Source: Malaya genurostris
Lineage: Eukaryota; Arthropoda; Insecta; Diptera; Culicidae
Direction of reading: 5' to 3'
Assembly: GCF_030247185.1 (NCBI RefSeq)
Contig: NC_080571.1
Span: 33,034,753 to 33,098,752, forward strand
Length of the DNA stretch: 64,000 bases
The notes below the pieces were generated by a model that was not told where the DNA came from, did not search any database, and saw nothing but the letters and a program-made list of their open reading frames with translations. The translations under genes were made by a program, and so were the position numbers. This document shows, piece by piece, positions 1 to 19,264 of this stretch (within the stretch, counting starts at the first letter, position 1; each line of letters begins with the position of its first letter).

Positions 1-118
1 TAGGATCCATAGTACTAGCCATGCAATGATTCTGTACACTAAGAATCGGCTGCGAATTGAAACAGAAAGGCTAAATTTAACAAAAGGAATGTAATGCCAA
101 GACTTTGCTTAAATAACA
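1..118 (+). mobile_element. tRNA-derived SINE, 3' portion
   Basis: The first 55 bases match positions 30971-31025 almost exactly, and that copy is preceded by a tRNA-like T-arm. This stretch is therefore the 3' body of a tRNA-derived SINE whose head lies outside the window. It runs through a purine-rich tail to about 118. Related copies lie at 30935-31060 and 52455-52622; the tRNA-like head at 33483-33560 may be a different subfamily. Confidence 0.6.
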
Positions 119-179
119 AGATCTGCCAACTAGATGAATTTACCAGTAAGTTTTACTTTATGTTGTAACAATCGATTAA

Positions 180-516
180 ATATTCCATGATATGTCGAAG
201 TAGTTTTCACTTTAGAGTTTAGGGTAATTTAAGGTTCTTCCAGAGCCGGTATTCAGAATCCAGCATAACCCAAACCGATTCATATGGCCATATGACGAAT
301 AAATTGCAATATTTTTGAGTCCAACTTTGAAGCTTTTCGGGATTGTCATCTTCTATATCGCTTTGAATTTTAAAAATTCATCATCCTACAATTCCAGAAT
401 CGGAAGTCAGAATTGGATAAAATTGGATTTATTTTAATTTGAATTTTTGTTTCTGAAATTCGATTTGGCTTTTTTTAAGAAAACGGTTGAGCTTTGAGAT
501 ACTGGAACCGGAACTG
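180..516 (+). repeat. Fragment of TIR/microsatellite repeat family
   Basis: This segment is similar to 15060-15430 (same strand) and 8340-8530 (opposite strand). The shared core is GGCCATATGACGAATAAATT. The match stops at about 516, where the LINE fragment begins, so one element interrupted or replaced part of the other. Confidence 0.6.
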
Positions 517-1835
517 TCGCGTCTTCTCCTTTCTGCCACCATACAAGACAACCATATGCTAAAATTGGTCTAACAATAGTTGTGTAGATCCAATGAATGT
601 ATCTGGGTTTGAGTCCCCATGATTTTCCGATAGCTCGTCTGCATTGGCCGAAAGCCATGCAAGCTCTTTTAATCCTGAAGTCAATGTGAGTAGACCAATT
701 CAGTTTTGAATCAAGAATAACCCCGACGTTTTTAACTTGATCGACCACAGTGACCTCTGAACCAAAGAACTGTAACGGACGAGCTCCTGTGATTATCCCA
801 CGATGAGTGAGAAGCACAATTGATTTTTTGCCCGGATTTACAGATAATCCAACCTGACAACACCATTGCTCAACAGATCGCAGGGCTTGCTGCATTAAAT
901 CAAAGAGAGTGTTAATGCTTATACCGGTCATCAATATATGATAATCGTCGGCAAAACCATAAGTCGGAAATCCAAGGTTATTAAGTTTCCTTAACAAACC
1001 ATCAGCGACTAGGTTCCATAAAAGTGGGGATAGTACACCACCTTGAGGACACCCACAGACACTCAGCTTTCTAATCTCTGCTTGCCGAAGCGATGAACAA
1101 AGAAGTCGATTGCTAAGCATTGCGTGTATCCAATTTGTGATACTTGAAGGTATGCCATGACCACGGGCTGCTTCCAGAATTGAATTGAAAGACACGTTAT
1201 CAAAGGCACCTTCAATATCTAGGAAAACTTCCAAGCAAGATTGCTTTTGTGAGAAAGCTTTTTCAATGTTGTACACAACATCATGTAACAGGGTTGTAGT
1301 GGACTTTCCACGCTGGTAAGCATGTTGCATTCCATGTAGCGGATGCACGCCCAAACTAGCATTCCTGATATAGTGATCGACTATGCGTACCACTGTTTTA
1401 AGAAGAAATGAGCTAAGACTGATAGGCCTGAAACTCTTCGCTTCCTCATTTTTGTAAGCCCTTCGAGCCGACACGAATGCCTCCGACCCATCTCTGCGTC
1501 GGTGGTTCCAAGCTCTTCTGCATAGTTTCCTTAGTCTAGCAAGTTCAGCATTCCACCAAGGAGTTCCTCTAGTAGCTCGCACAATCCGAAGTGGACAAGC
1601 CTCTTCATATGCTGCAACTATGAGTGAGTTTGTCTCGTCGACAACATTTTCCAAATCAATTGGGGTTTCAATTGTTGGTTGGTATCCGTAAAATCTAGTC
1701 GCCAAGCCCTCTTCATAGAGGTCCCGGTTTGTAGATTTGGGATTACGATATGTGATAATATCAAATTTAATGTTTGAATGATAAAAAAAGATGTACTTAT
1801 GATCAGACAACGAGTCTTCGACACAGTTTATGGAC
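517..1835 (-). pseudogene. LOA/R1-like LINE ORF2 fragment (endonuclease end plus RT)
   Basis: The open frame shows the end of an APE-type endonuclease (SDH motif), a WWNAEL linker, then a reverse transcriptase with RPISLSSF, FLDIEGAFD, PQGGVLSPLLWN and the catalytic FADD. The frame jumps from RRAYKNE to AKSFRPIS, so the usual linker of over 100 residues is missing: this is an in-frame internal deletion. The 5' end stops at an in-frame TAG near 1830. The 3' end stops after YGCLVWWQKGE, before any RNase H domain, and the frame then runs into the unrelated repeat at 434-516. The family is LINE; LOA (Lian/JAM1-like) is my best clade guess, with R1 as the alternative. Without a complete endonuclease or 3' end it cannot move on its own. 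Confidence 0.8.
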
Positions 1836-6091
<4,256 letters not shown>

Positions 6092-7779
6092 GCAGAGATC
6101 ATTCTTTGTAATCGCATCACGTAAGAACGGATGGACGGATTTACATGATTCTTTTTTGTTTGATCATTTTCTACCCCCACCGGGCTCGTACATCAAAAAA
6201 ATTAGGAAAACTTGCCGAAAAAGTGTAAAAAATCCATAAAGTTGTTTTGTATTATATGTCGCCAATGATTGCTAGATCTACGATTGATGTTTGGCGCGCA
6301 AGAAGATGCTCAGTATTACGCCGTTGAAGAAAAGAACACTAGATCGTTGGAAAGTTGTTTGGCGCGCTACGAGTAGTTTTGGGTGGAGATATTACATTCA
6401 TGTGATTCGTTATTTTGAAACACGTACTAAATAGGGTATCACAATCATTGCTTGCTAAATGACTGGTGGAACGCATTTGACTGTTCTTGATATATCGTAA
6501 GCAGGATCAAAAGTTCTGACATCGTTTACCAGTGGATGCATTGTGTACAATGTGATCAGTTGGATAAATAATGTTGACTATTGTGAATTGAACATATCAA
6601 CATATAGAACGATTTTTTAACGAATTATTTAATTAAAGTCAGATTTTTCTTTCATATAGCATGCTGAAGTTCCTTCAGCCGCTTCGAGTAAACTTTTAAG
6701 GGTGGATTACAGGATGCTTATGACATCATGACATTTGTAAGCGGCTTAAGCCAAATACTTCCATTTTTCGAACTTTGTATTACTTGACCAATTACCAAAT
6801 GCAAATCGTGAATACCATATCTGGAGGAGAAATCGTGGCATTCAAAAACCATTACTACTACTGTTTTATGCGTTGGCTTGAACGATAAGAAGAATACTGG
6901 TATAATCACTCCTCATATTCACTCCGCTAGAACAGAAAAATTGCACATTTTTTCATATAATTCTTTCTGATATTGACTCTCAAGACCGAACTCAACGCCA
7001 TTCGTTAATTGTAGATTGAGTACTAATTAAAATGATGAGGTGACTCAACTAATGAGATGACTATTGATACAATTATCAAAAAATTTAATTTAATTTAATA
7101 AATTGATAATTTGAGCTTTCGAATGTTCAATAATTTCATATTTTTTGGAAATTTGCGGAATCAATTTCATGTATTCTTCTTGGTCATCTCTGCTCCACCG
7201 TTCATCTCATATGTCGAAACAATTAGTTTAAGGTTCTACAAACAATCTCCGGGAAACAGCCATTGTTGAAAAACTCAATGGCAGTTTTCTCCACTATTGC
7301 TTGATGAATCGAAGGAAACATCAGTTTATTCAGAAAAAATGTGCCAAACAAATTGATATTCATGTTTTGAATTTCTGTTCGAAGACAGAACCACCCCAAA
7401 ATTCAACTATGTTAACCTGTTAACCGATCAAAGCGCCGTCTGCATGTCATTATTGGTGTTGTCGGATTTCTATGGAATGTGTGAAAGTTTACAAGTCGAT
7501 CGTGCCATTCATGTTGAAGGTCTAGGGTTGATCTGCAGTGGACCCATTCGCGAGAGTTTTTATTTCATTCTTTTAGTGGTCGTGTTTCATCTCGCGTTGC
7601 TGACAGCAGCGCGAGTAGGACACGGAAAGACCGAAATTAGCATTTTTGCGAAAAAATTAGTTGATTTTCTGATTTTAGTTAGTTATTTTTTGAGACAACT
7701 AAAAAAATCTTACTTTTGCTAATTTAGATTTTTTAATTCTAATTTTCTTAATAATAATAAAATATTTGTTGAAATGGCT

Positions 7780-7905
7780 ATTTTTACCTTTTTTTATATA
7801 TATAAAAAATAGGTATAGAATTCGCTCAAACTTTCGAAAAATTTTCCGAGGCCCGGAGGGCCGAATGACATATACCAATCGATTCAGCTCGACGAACTGA
7901 GCAAA

Positions 7906-7963
<58 letters not shown>

Positions 7964-8722
7964 TGTGTCTGTATGTGTGTTGTCAACTAAGAGGTCGAGA
8001 TCTCAGAGATGGTTGGACCGATTTTGATCAAACTAGTCGCAAATGAAAGGTCTCCCCGTCACCCAAAACGCTATTGAATGGTTTTGAGATCGGATGTTTA
8101 CTTTTTGAGTTATTCGAAGTTTTATGTCAAAATTTTCAGTTTTTTGACAGTATCTGTCACAATTGACCTTGAAAACAGAATATGTTTTCAGACTTAGATT
8201 CCGCACGATTATACCTATTCAACAAGCCATAGATTGTTAAAATCCGTCCATTTTTAACGGAGAGATCGAAATTTTTGTGTAATTGAATTAAACTTATATA
8301 CAAAATTAATTAGTTTTATACGTATATACAAAAATTAATGAATTTTATCCAATAAAGCTTCAAAGTTGTACTCAAAACTGTAATTTATTCGTCATATGGC
8401 CATACGAATCGGTTTGGGTTATGCTGGTTCCTGAATACCGGATCTGGAAGTACCTTAAATTACCGTAAACTCTAAAGTGGAATTTACATATCATGGCATG
8501 TTTAATCGATTATCACACTTCTAGATTTAAATTCGATTGTATTTGCAGTTTCGACATTACAGAGTAATGAGTGATTACAATCTCAAATTGTCGCTTAAAA
8601 CGAGGGTCATTAAAATAATGTAATGAAAACTTAAACACCGAAGAATATTCATGCAAAAAACACATGCGGATTGATAAAAAAAGGTATCATCTCACTGCTA
8701 GGTGGATTAATCACGTTTTTTT
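7780..8722 (-). mobile_element. TIR/microsatellite family, copy nested in DNA element
   Basis: Reverse-complement match to the 14860-15430 and 16300-16890 parts of the longer copy. It contains the GGCCCGGAGGGCC motif, a GT tract (7910-7980), the ACCGATTTTGATCAAACTAG segment and the terminal TATCATCTCACTGCTAGG repeat near 8690-8715. The middle 900 bases of the full-length form are missing. Confidence 0.65.
7910..7980. repeat. (GT)n microsatellite
   Basis: Imperfect GT run. It sits at the same internal place in this family as the CA run at 16619-16741, so it is part of the element. Confidence 0.95.
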
Positions 8723-10617
8723 AATTGAATTCACCAACTAAACGTGCTGTCATTTCTTAGCTAAGGCACGCTTCATATCCATTCAACTAATTTTTTAGTT
8801 GAATTAGAGAAATAAAACGTTGTTTTCAACCAACATAAATGGTTGAATTGGTTTCTGCAATTAGCAGCTATATGGCGCTCGTTAACACCGTAATGACTAC
8901 TAGCCACTAGATGGCACACTACTACCGAAAAAAATTTCAGTCGCGGTTAACTTTTCTATATTTGCAGGTATAAATCCGATGTTGTATTGGAGAAAAAGTC
9001 ATAAGCGAAACATAAACTTCTTTTTGAAAATTTTACTTCTAAATCGCTGTTTTCTTCATTCGACTTCGCGAAATCGACTCTCTCACTGAAAACTTTGAGC
9101 ACTCGGAAAACAAAAACCGAATACAAGTAGTACACCGGACGGCGTAGCCCGGAATGAGAAGATACAAAAAAAACATCATTTGACGTGTACAATTAGAGTG
9201 CAACATTCGAAACTCACTTCACTGTTTCGCGTAAAAACATTATTACCCACAATCTCTTTAACTGCGCACAAATTCTGAATAAATACACTTTCCACTAGCA
9301 GTTTACGTCATTTTTACATATCGGTTTAGAAAATTATATAGGGATATATCGTAACACATGCGAAAAACATCTAAACAATTTGCGAGCAGTTTCAACAAGA
9401 CTGTCCCTTTTAGCTTTTTAATGGATTGTTTTGCTTTGACACTGCTGTCCTTCAGTAATGACGGTGATAGATAAATAGAATCAAAGTTTCTGATTTTAAT
9501 AACGAAATTAGTTGTCAATGAGAATTTCGTGTTGGATTGAAATATTGCTGGTTTGTGTCCAGAATATTCGCCAACTAAACACTTTCTCTAAAAATAAGAG
9601 TTTTTTTCAGCACAGTAAATTCTAAATTTTAACTAATTTTATAGTTATTTTGGAAATTTTGTTGCTAAAATCAACTAATTCAAAAACAGTAATACGAATT
9701 AGGCGCAGAGCTAATTTCGGTCGTTCCGTGGAGAAAAGGAATACTGGTGAGATCGTTCCTTGGAGATATTTTATATTTTTCTTGTTATATTTCTCCTGAG
9801 TATCTAAAATCAGGTTTTGTTGAGAGCATATTGTTTACCGAAAGATATCCGGATCTCTTTCCCTCCCTACTAACAAATCTCCTATCCCGTGATGCTCGTG
9901 GAGATACAGTGGTAGCACACATTTGAAGGAAAAGTCAAGTTATTTGCACTTTTATATAATAGGAACTCTATTGTTCATGGAAACTAATGTTGAAAAATCT
10001 TCCATTGGGTGGAGAGGCGGGCGAGAACAATATCCACTTTATTAGAGCCCTAAAGTACGCGTGGCACTTTTTGGCAACTTGAATATACAGAACAAGTTCT
10101 GAGAAAACTTCTCGCTGCTTAAAAACTGTACAAGGAACTGCTTCAAAGTTCATTCTGTTGCGTCGGGTAAACATTCAATCATGAGTAATTCCTTAAAACG
10201 GACTGCTTTGTATGTATTTGTTAAGTTTCTCAATACAAAATTCTGGTTAGTGAGCTTTTTTATCCATTATCGAAAGCAAGAATCACATCTGGAAGAGAAA
10301 GCGTGACACCTTATATCTATTATGTCGGGGCCATTAGAGAGAGATTATTTATTGACTCAAAGGATAGGATGACAATCTGTGCATTTGCTCAATTTTTTCT
10401 TAACAGAAGTATTTCACATTTACACATTAATTTTCAGTGATATTGCTTTTTAAAGCTAAAGCGTACGTGTGTCGAATTCCGTTGGTTGTAGGTTAAGTAA
10501 TCAGAAAAATAATGGAGATATACTTTAACTACTTAGTCGTTTGACAATTCTGCTGTCCGAAAATATAAATTCGAACAAATAATTTTTGGGAGAGACGAAG
10601 TTCGACGGGTCAGCTAG

Positions 10618-11945
10618 TCTATATATATATATATAAAAATGCAGAGATCAATCTTTGTAATCGCATCACTTAAGAACGGATGGACGGATTTGCATGAACC
10701 TGTTTTTTTTTATTAGTTTCTACCCCACCGGGTTCGTACATAAAAAAAATGAGGAAAAGTGGGAAAAATCAATAAAATTATTTTGTATGGAAAATGAAAT
10801 TTTCCGTTGAAAAAGTCGTCTATGCTTGCTAGATCTACGATTGATGTTTGAAGCAAAACGAGTTGCATAAGTGTTTGGCCGTCGAAGGAAAGAATACTAG
10901 ATCGTTGAAAAAATTGTTTGGCGCGCAACGAGATATTTTGTGTGGAGATTGCACATGCATACTTGATGGATGTGATTCGTCCACGTGCTTAATTGGGTAT
11001 CGAAATTATTGCTTGAAAAATTACCGGATGGCGGAATGTACAAGACTGTTTTAACTGCCCCACTGTAGTTTCGTCAAACAGACACCTTTCACGAAACTGT
11101 GTTGGGTCCATACTTAGCAACGGGGGTTTGAGCAAACCTGATATAAAAACCGAAAATGACTTGATTTTCAGTCCAACAACGTTGAAATTAGGTTCGAAAC
11201 TGACTTTAAATAAACGGTTTGACAAAAGTTGGGGTGGAAACTGGGTTAGGTTTGGCGGAATGCATATGGCTGTATGACCGTGGACTGGCCATACTTGCAT
11301 ATCAGTCCCATATGAAAAAAGACGATCAAAATTTTATTTCTATTTTTTTTATTTATTGCGCTACCTAATGCAAAATTATGGTATTATTACATGAAATATC
11401 GGTAATAGACCTTTGTTATTCCAATATTGCAACAAATAAAATTATTGAAATTTGCACTGAATGGGACTGATATGAGTTGATATTTTTTTCACATTTTACT
11501 GAACAAACCTTCAATTTTTATTGCAATTTCTGAGAGTTTATTGAGGATAGATTGCATTCCTAAAGCTAACTCAAAATTGGCGAAAATCGATATGCGAGTA
11601 TGGGCAGTGTAGGCAAAAGAAAAAGTTTACCAGTTAAAGGATTGTGTGTTTGATGAAGTCAGATGAATAATATTGGCCATTGTGAACGTGAGTTTAACAA
11701 ATCAGAAATTTTTTAAATGAATCAATGAAAAGATTGAGCTGTAGAAGCTCTAAAGGCAAACTAAGAGATTTTTCTTTCATTCTGCTTTCGAATGAATTAG
11801 ATTACACTAAGCGCACATAATAAGTGGCAATTAGATCAATGTTCCAGATGATTACAATTTGATTGATTGAGATTGCAATCTTATATTTCATGTTCTGTAA
11901 TTTTTTTTTCAAATTGGTAAGATCAATACCAAATTAAAACTTAAG
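10618..11945 (+). mobile_element. Helitron-like element, copy C (3' truncated)
   Basis: Starts TCTATATATATATATAAAAATG directly after the CTAG end of copy B, as in tandem Helitrons. It matches the reverse complement of 24018 down to about 23380, and then of 19694 down to 19430, where the Jockey is inserted in the other copy. Similarity stops near 11945 at a GGCTGAGGACAG junction, and no 3' CTAG end was found. It carries no protein. Confidence 0.6.
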
Positions 11946-12999
11946 GGCTGAGGACAGTACCGTAAAGTGGTAGGTTTTTTGTTATTTTCCCGTTTCAAAT
12001 AAAATTTTCTTGGAAACGGTGCAGAATATAGAAAAACCCACCTGACAATGTCTTCGAAATTTAGTTGAGAATATTCTGTGAAATTTTCAGAATGATTCAT
12101 TGAGTTTAGCAGTCGTGTTGTATTTTTTTCTGACTGAAGAACTGCTGAAAATTGGTACGCTCGGAAATGCATACCTCTACTTGGTCATCGAATATCTCGG
12201 CTTTTAAGGCTTGTATCATAAATCTACCGTGACAAAGTCTAGATGATTTAGTTTAGATGCGATTAGTACATAAAAACAAATATGTTATCGCGATAAAAAT
12301 GAAGTCTTGTATTTTTCTGTGAAACAAAGTCAGTTTCAATACATCCGCCATTTTTTTTCGCTTTGGTTTTCTTACAGCATTCTGAAAAAGGAGAGAGAAA
12401 TAAAATTGGCTCGACCAGGCTGCCAAACACACAGAATTCAATCTTTGTGAAAGTTGAATTTTTTTTAAGCTCTGAGGACAGAGGGTCGCGTGTTGAGTTT
12501 TAAATCGACCACGTGTTTCGCTCAATTCCCTTTGTGCATCGAATTTCTCTTGTACTCTCTCGTATATGAGCAAACTGTACCGGGTTGCCAGCATACATTT
12601 TATTATTATGATGAGAAGTTTTATCACATAAATCTATAGTATGGGTTGAACATTACATAGATTTCAATGAACAATGAGAAAATATTCAACTTTCACAGAG
12701 ATTGAATGCGAAACAAAAAATGTGTTTATATACAATACGGCCTGTCGTAGGATAACGAGTGACGATAGTTGATACTCTCTTTTGTTGCAGCGAGAGACGA
12801 AACTACTTCGTCACTCTTCGTTTGTTTTTGATGCGATTATTTACGAATGAGACAGTAAAAAGTCTTTTTCAGCCACCTTTAAATCACCATTAAAACATAT
12901 ATAAGATCCTATCCTCGGTCATTATTATTGTAAGCTTCTCAACTAACCAACAACTAATAGTAGCTTTCAAACGAATCTAACTCTTTCTAAACTGATTCT
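11946..12999. other. Unassigned interval
   Basis: No gene recognised. Two GCTGAGGACAG-type motifs (near 11946 and 12470) and two AGATTGAAT/ATTCAATCT segments (near 12700 and 12432) in opposite orientation hint at a decayed TIR element, but its boundaries are not clear. Confidence 0.3.
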
Positions 13000-13240
13000 T
13001 TTATCACTGGATATTGCCGGTTACGTCACATATAACACTATATTTCTCGAGCTGGTGATGTTCACCATAACCCTTCCAAATTCGAGTGACAGCCAATTGA
13101 AATCGGTTGGGCCATCTCAGGGGCAAATTGAGTAATAAAAAACAACGCGTTTTGTCGGTTACGTCAGTTATACCATCACATCTCAAGAACCAGAAGTCAC
13201 AGCCATTTGATCATCGAACTTGATCAACCTTGAAAAAATC
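13000..13240. repeat. Dispersed subrepeat (ACGCGTTTTGTCGGTTACGTCA type)
   Basis: Two tandem units with the core GTCGGTTACGTCA and a shared ATCGGTTGGGCCATCTCAG segment. The same units occur at 60540-60900, where they adjoin the TIR/microsatellite repeat family. Confidence 0.55.
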
Positions 13241-13610
13241 TTCATTACTGAAACTTCGAAACCATTCCCAACATATTTTATCAGTTGGAGTATTATCACC
13301 ATAAACAATCACATCTACATGATGCGCTTCAGCTGTACTTTTCATCCAATTAAAACAGAAAACTAAAACTTCCCGCAAATGCTGCTTAGCTAACACAAAA
13401 TTGCTCAACAGCTCATGTTATTTATAGTCGAATTATTCACCTTTAACATCAAATCAAAAAAGGTTTGAGGGAAAAATGGCACACAGTTTAAAATATGTCA
13501 TTTTATCAATTTTCAGATCGATTGCTGACGCCTCTATTTGGGATTCATCTGTAATCTTTCGTGATCCATAAAAAAAAAACATTTCGCAACGCACTAAACC
13601 AAACACTTAC

Positions 13611-13662
13611 CGGTCCGTAAACTAGCCGCCAGCAGTAGCAAATATCGAACCAAGATATTCAT
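13611..13662 (-). CDS. First coding exon of a secreted or membrane protein
   Basis: The minus strand reads ATG at 13662, then 17 codons giving MNILVRYLLLLAASLRT, and then a strong GTAAGTG splice donor at 13610. The basic residue followed by a Leu/Ala stretch is a typical signal-peptide core. The 300 bases upstream are free of known repeats and more balanced in base composition, as expected of a 5' UTR and promoter. Later exons would lie at lower coordinates; I found none, so a long intron or an end outside the window is likely. The protein family cannot be told from 17 residues. The exon call is inferred from codons and splice signal, not from homology. Confidence 0.5.
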
Positions 13663-14854
13663 CGTTCGGTATCCGTGTGAATCCTACACTCGCTGGTCTG
13701 CTGCTACTACGTAAGGATTCGCTTCGTCACCCAATACTGTGCTCTTCGTAATTTTTCTGTCGTTTCTCAAGGATGCTATCAAGCGACCAGGACCAGGACG
13801 GAAAAAGTGCTATACAATTTTAAACGCTTCACTTCACAACCGGGTTCCGGTGCGGTTGTTCGTTCTAATTGTAATCAGAACCGGAAAGGCATCGGATTAG
13901 TTAACGTCGTAGCGTAATTCTTCGGACACGAGCTTCTTCTGTTCGTGATATCACTTAAATCTTGCACATTTTCGCAAAGGCAATTAAGCAGCAGCACGTT
14001 TCGATTCGAATTGGTTGCGTTCAATTATGGTTTTTCTTTCTCCTGTAGCGTTTGCCGCCCGGTACTATTTCATACACACCCTCAAGTTTTGGCTGGTTTT
14101 GGCCCAAATCTTTAGCAAATCCATTAAGTATAAGCAATACACATCGGTGGGACGGGAAGCTTTTCAATTACGTGCTGTGAATTCCAATACCATGATTACT
14201 CCAATGATGATCAATTAAAAATTGCACTTGACGTTAAGGTGATGCTGTGATCTGGAAGAAAAAAATAAAATTAAATTCTTCTGTGTGTTCTAAGAAAACT
14301 TGAGTATTTATTTTAGCATTAGCATTAGCATTAGCATTAGCATTAGAGACCGCCCGTGTGTTGCTACTCCGTTATTGATCTGGACCAATTGAGATTGCAA
14401 AATGATTTTTTGAAGTAACATGTTTGGGAATAACACATTGTTTCACACTGTGCAAACTGTATTGAACCATGCATGCTGATCAATACCGACGCCGGCGACG
14501 TCCGAATGCAGATCTACTTTGGAGGGAAAGGATTGTTAGTTCGATGCATGTTGCTACTAAGAACCGAGGAATCCTCTGCATTCCCACATGCATCACAGGA
14601 GAGGATACTTTGTTAGTAAATGTTTTAATAATGTTATCATGTGTTTATAGCTCTGGGTAGCCGGCTACCAAGAATGTTTTAAAGTATTATCGTTTTATGT
14701 GTTACTTTGTGCTGGCAATATAATGCACGAAACAGTCAATCTCCGAAATTGACAAAACTCCGGACAGCCGGCTGTCGAGTATGCAGTCACTCGTTTATGC
14801 ATCTACCTTTCGCGTTTTTTTTAGTCATGCAAAAAAAAACACATTCGGATTGAT
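13663..14854. other. Probable unique host DNA upstream of the exon
   Basis: No repeat copy elsewhere in the window was noticed for most of this stretch. The segment 13663-13960 is probably 5' UTR and promoter of the minus-strand exon. A short hexamer array lies at 14313-14346. The open frames here show no family resemblance. Confidence 0.35.
14313..14346 (+). repeat. Hexamer tandem repeat (TTAGCA)n
   Basis: Between five and six perfect copies of TTAGCA. It is a simple repeat; the resemblance to a telomeric hexamer is slight and it is too short to mean more. Confidence 0.9.
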
Positions 14855-16909
<2,055 letters not shown>

Positions 16910-18093
16910 TAAATGAAACTACGTGATACAAAATAAACGAGCGAATAGGATTTAGACAAAAAAGTTGATTCATTGCATTAAAATATTCTAAACAGTTATT
17001 ATAAAATCATTTTAAATCACCAAACAAAGGTCAACAAATTTCACACGCGTCTTGATTCTTTATTATTTCCGCTTTATTATTTTAATTATTTATTAAAATT
17101 ATTAATTGGTTATATTAGTTGATCTGGGCAGCCGGCTACCGAGAAAAATATTAATTTACTGTTTGAAATATTAATATCAAGTGTTTTTTACTATGTATTC
17201 AATATACCGATACATGTCATCTCTGTTATTAACTTTGTAATATAAACGGATTTGCGCAATGGTTGATTTTTATCATTCATTTTATAATCCTGAAAGACAA
17301 TCAATAACATGGAAGAAGAAATCATTCCTAATAAAACTTTTCTCCGAAGCTAGACGGAAATTGATAGGTTGAATAAAGAGATGATTTAGTAAAATAGAGT
17401 AATCAGAAGTAAAACATTGAAAATATCTTATAACTGAAAGAAAAAAGAAACTCCTGCAATTATCGCCTTTTACGACATGGAAGCAGGAACCCAGTGGATC
17501 TATTCTTGGTTCATTTTTTTTCCGCCGGATTCCACATCTAGGCTGGTACAGTCCGGAGAGAGCTAATAGGTACTATCAATCTCCTAGTGGACCCCAGCCC
17601 CTGAGAAAACTTGAGTATTTATTTAGCGAAAAAATCAATTTATCCACTTGGATAAGAAAAATTTGTGAAAAGTATCGTCAACTGTGCCATTAAGCAATGC
17701 TTCATGGATTTGGGAATCGCTCTTCAGAATGAATTGAGAATGTCTTAGTTTTAAGTTGACATTCGCTCAATCTGATTTCTCAAAGATGACTGAGCCGATT
17801 TTCATAAACTTTAGTCTAAATGAAAGGTATTGTAATTATGTACGATATTTGAGAACTTTACCGGATCCTCCTTTCGGTTCTGGAGTTACAAAATGATATA
17901 AGCTAAAACTCTTAAACCGGCGTTCAAAAGCGACCATGCGGAAAACATAAAATATCTTATGAATTAAACTCAACACTGTTTACAAATTGAAAAGATTATG
18001 CTATTTTATGCCCAAACCGACTTTTATTTTATTCAAAACTCAATGAATTCTTTTCGACGAATGCCTTAGTAATATTTTCAGAAATATGATTAA
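16910..18093. other. Unassigned interval with a SINE/LINE-like motif
   Basis: Most of this is AT-rich sequence without a recognised gene. Positions 17455-17605, read on the minus strand, contain CCATGTCGTAAAAGGCGA, a motif I recall from the ends of several insect LINE/SINE families. It probably marks a small retroelement remnant. Confidence 0.35.
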
Positions 18094-18386
18094 CTAGCTG
18101 ACCCTTCGATCTTCGTCTCGTCAGAAGAATTGTCAAAAAACTAAGTGGTCAACGATTCTCTCCATTATTTTTCTGATTACTTAACCTACAGTCAACGGAA
18201 TTCGACACACACTCGCTTTAGCACCAAAAGAAGAACCACCAAAGATTAATGTGAATATATGAAATACTTCTGTTAAGCGAAAATTGAACAAATGCATAGA
18301 TTTCTATTCTGAACAGTCCGTTTTATGGCAGTACTCATTCGTGAATCTTCACCCGACAGAACAAACTTTGAAGCAGTTTTCTTATA

Positions 18387-19264
18387 CACAAAAAATTTCT
18401 ATTTTTGTGTTTGGTAATAATTTTTGCGGCAACGACTTGTAAAATATTATTTTTACTGAAAGATACGTAAAATTTTTTCAACTCCTATGTAAAAGTTACG
18501 GTTATTTATTATTTACTGACATGGTCTGTGAATTCTGAAATGTCATTTCTCTAGACGAACTCAGTGAAAGTTCTACCAATAATCGGAAAATTAATAAAAA
18601 ATAATGGAGAATTTCAGTAACCATCACTATACATTCAGCAGAAATACAGATCTGTCAAATAAAATAATTTTCGGACGTAAAAATGTGAAAATTTCTAGAT
18701 TTGTATAGAAAAATAGTGATGCGAATTGATTGCTTGCCAAAACTACATAATACTGATTCCTAGCGGTAATTTTTCATTTAGTGAATATATTCAAAAAACC
18801 TTTTACAACTTTTTATTTCAGCACTCTGAAAATAAGATGGGTGATCCCTTATTCTACTGAATTGCATCCGAAAGATATTTGTTCATTCTATTTGAATAAA
18901 TTATTTCTGGAGAGCAAATGTAATTCAATTCATTCATCACACGCAAATAAATTAATTAATCGGATGGAAATATATTTTGAAAACTTAATTGCTCCTTCCT
19001 TTCCCAGATCTCTAATACAATTTACCAAAAAACAGTAATACTTTACGGGTCAAGACGTTTACATATTTTTCGAATTGTTTTGTAAATTATGCCGAACGTC
19101 GGTATTGAATGATGAAGAAGTCATTAGAATTATGACAGATCGAAGTTCAGTGGAACTGTACCGATCATTCAGCAAATAAAACTTTTACTGAACGGATTAC
19201 CGAACATTCAGCTGTTTGAAAGTCAGTAAAACTGTACCGACATCCGTTAAAATAATTCGGTGTG
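18387..19264. mobile_element. TA-flanked MITE (CACA...TGTG ends) inside Helitron
   Basis: Copy B of the Helitron reads straight through this point (10105-10112), which defines the 878-base insertion. It is flanked by TA at 18385-18386 and 19265-19266. The ends CACAAAAAATTTC and GAATTATTTTAACG-type sequence are weakly inverted. It contains CCGAACATTCAGCTG-like motifs shared with 36270-37073, so the two are one family. No transposase. Confidence 0.6.

Larger units (their letters stand above)
7624..9727. mobile_element. DNA element with GACCGAAATTAGC inverted ends
   Basis: The left end GGAAAGACCGAAATTAGC and the right end GCTAATTTCGGTCGTTCC form imperfect inverted repeats. The right part (8940-9720) is closely similar to 58410-58950 plus 59888-60040, so this is a dispersed family. 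A second repeat (7780-8722) is nested within it. No transposase frame and no clear target duplication were seen. Confidence 0.5.

Noticed and set aside
14313..14346. Interstitial telomere-like array
   Set aside because: TTAGCA is not TTAGG, dipterans lack the TTAGG telomere, and the array has under six units.
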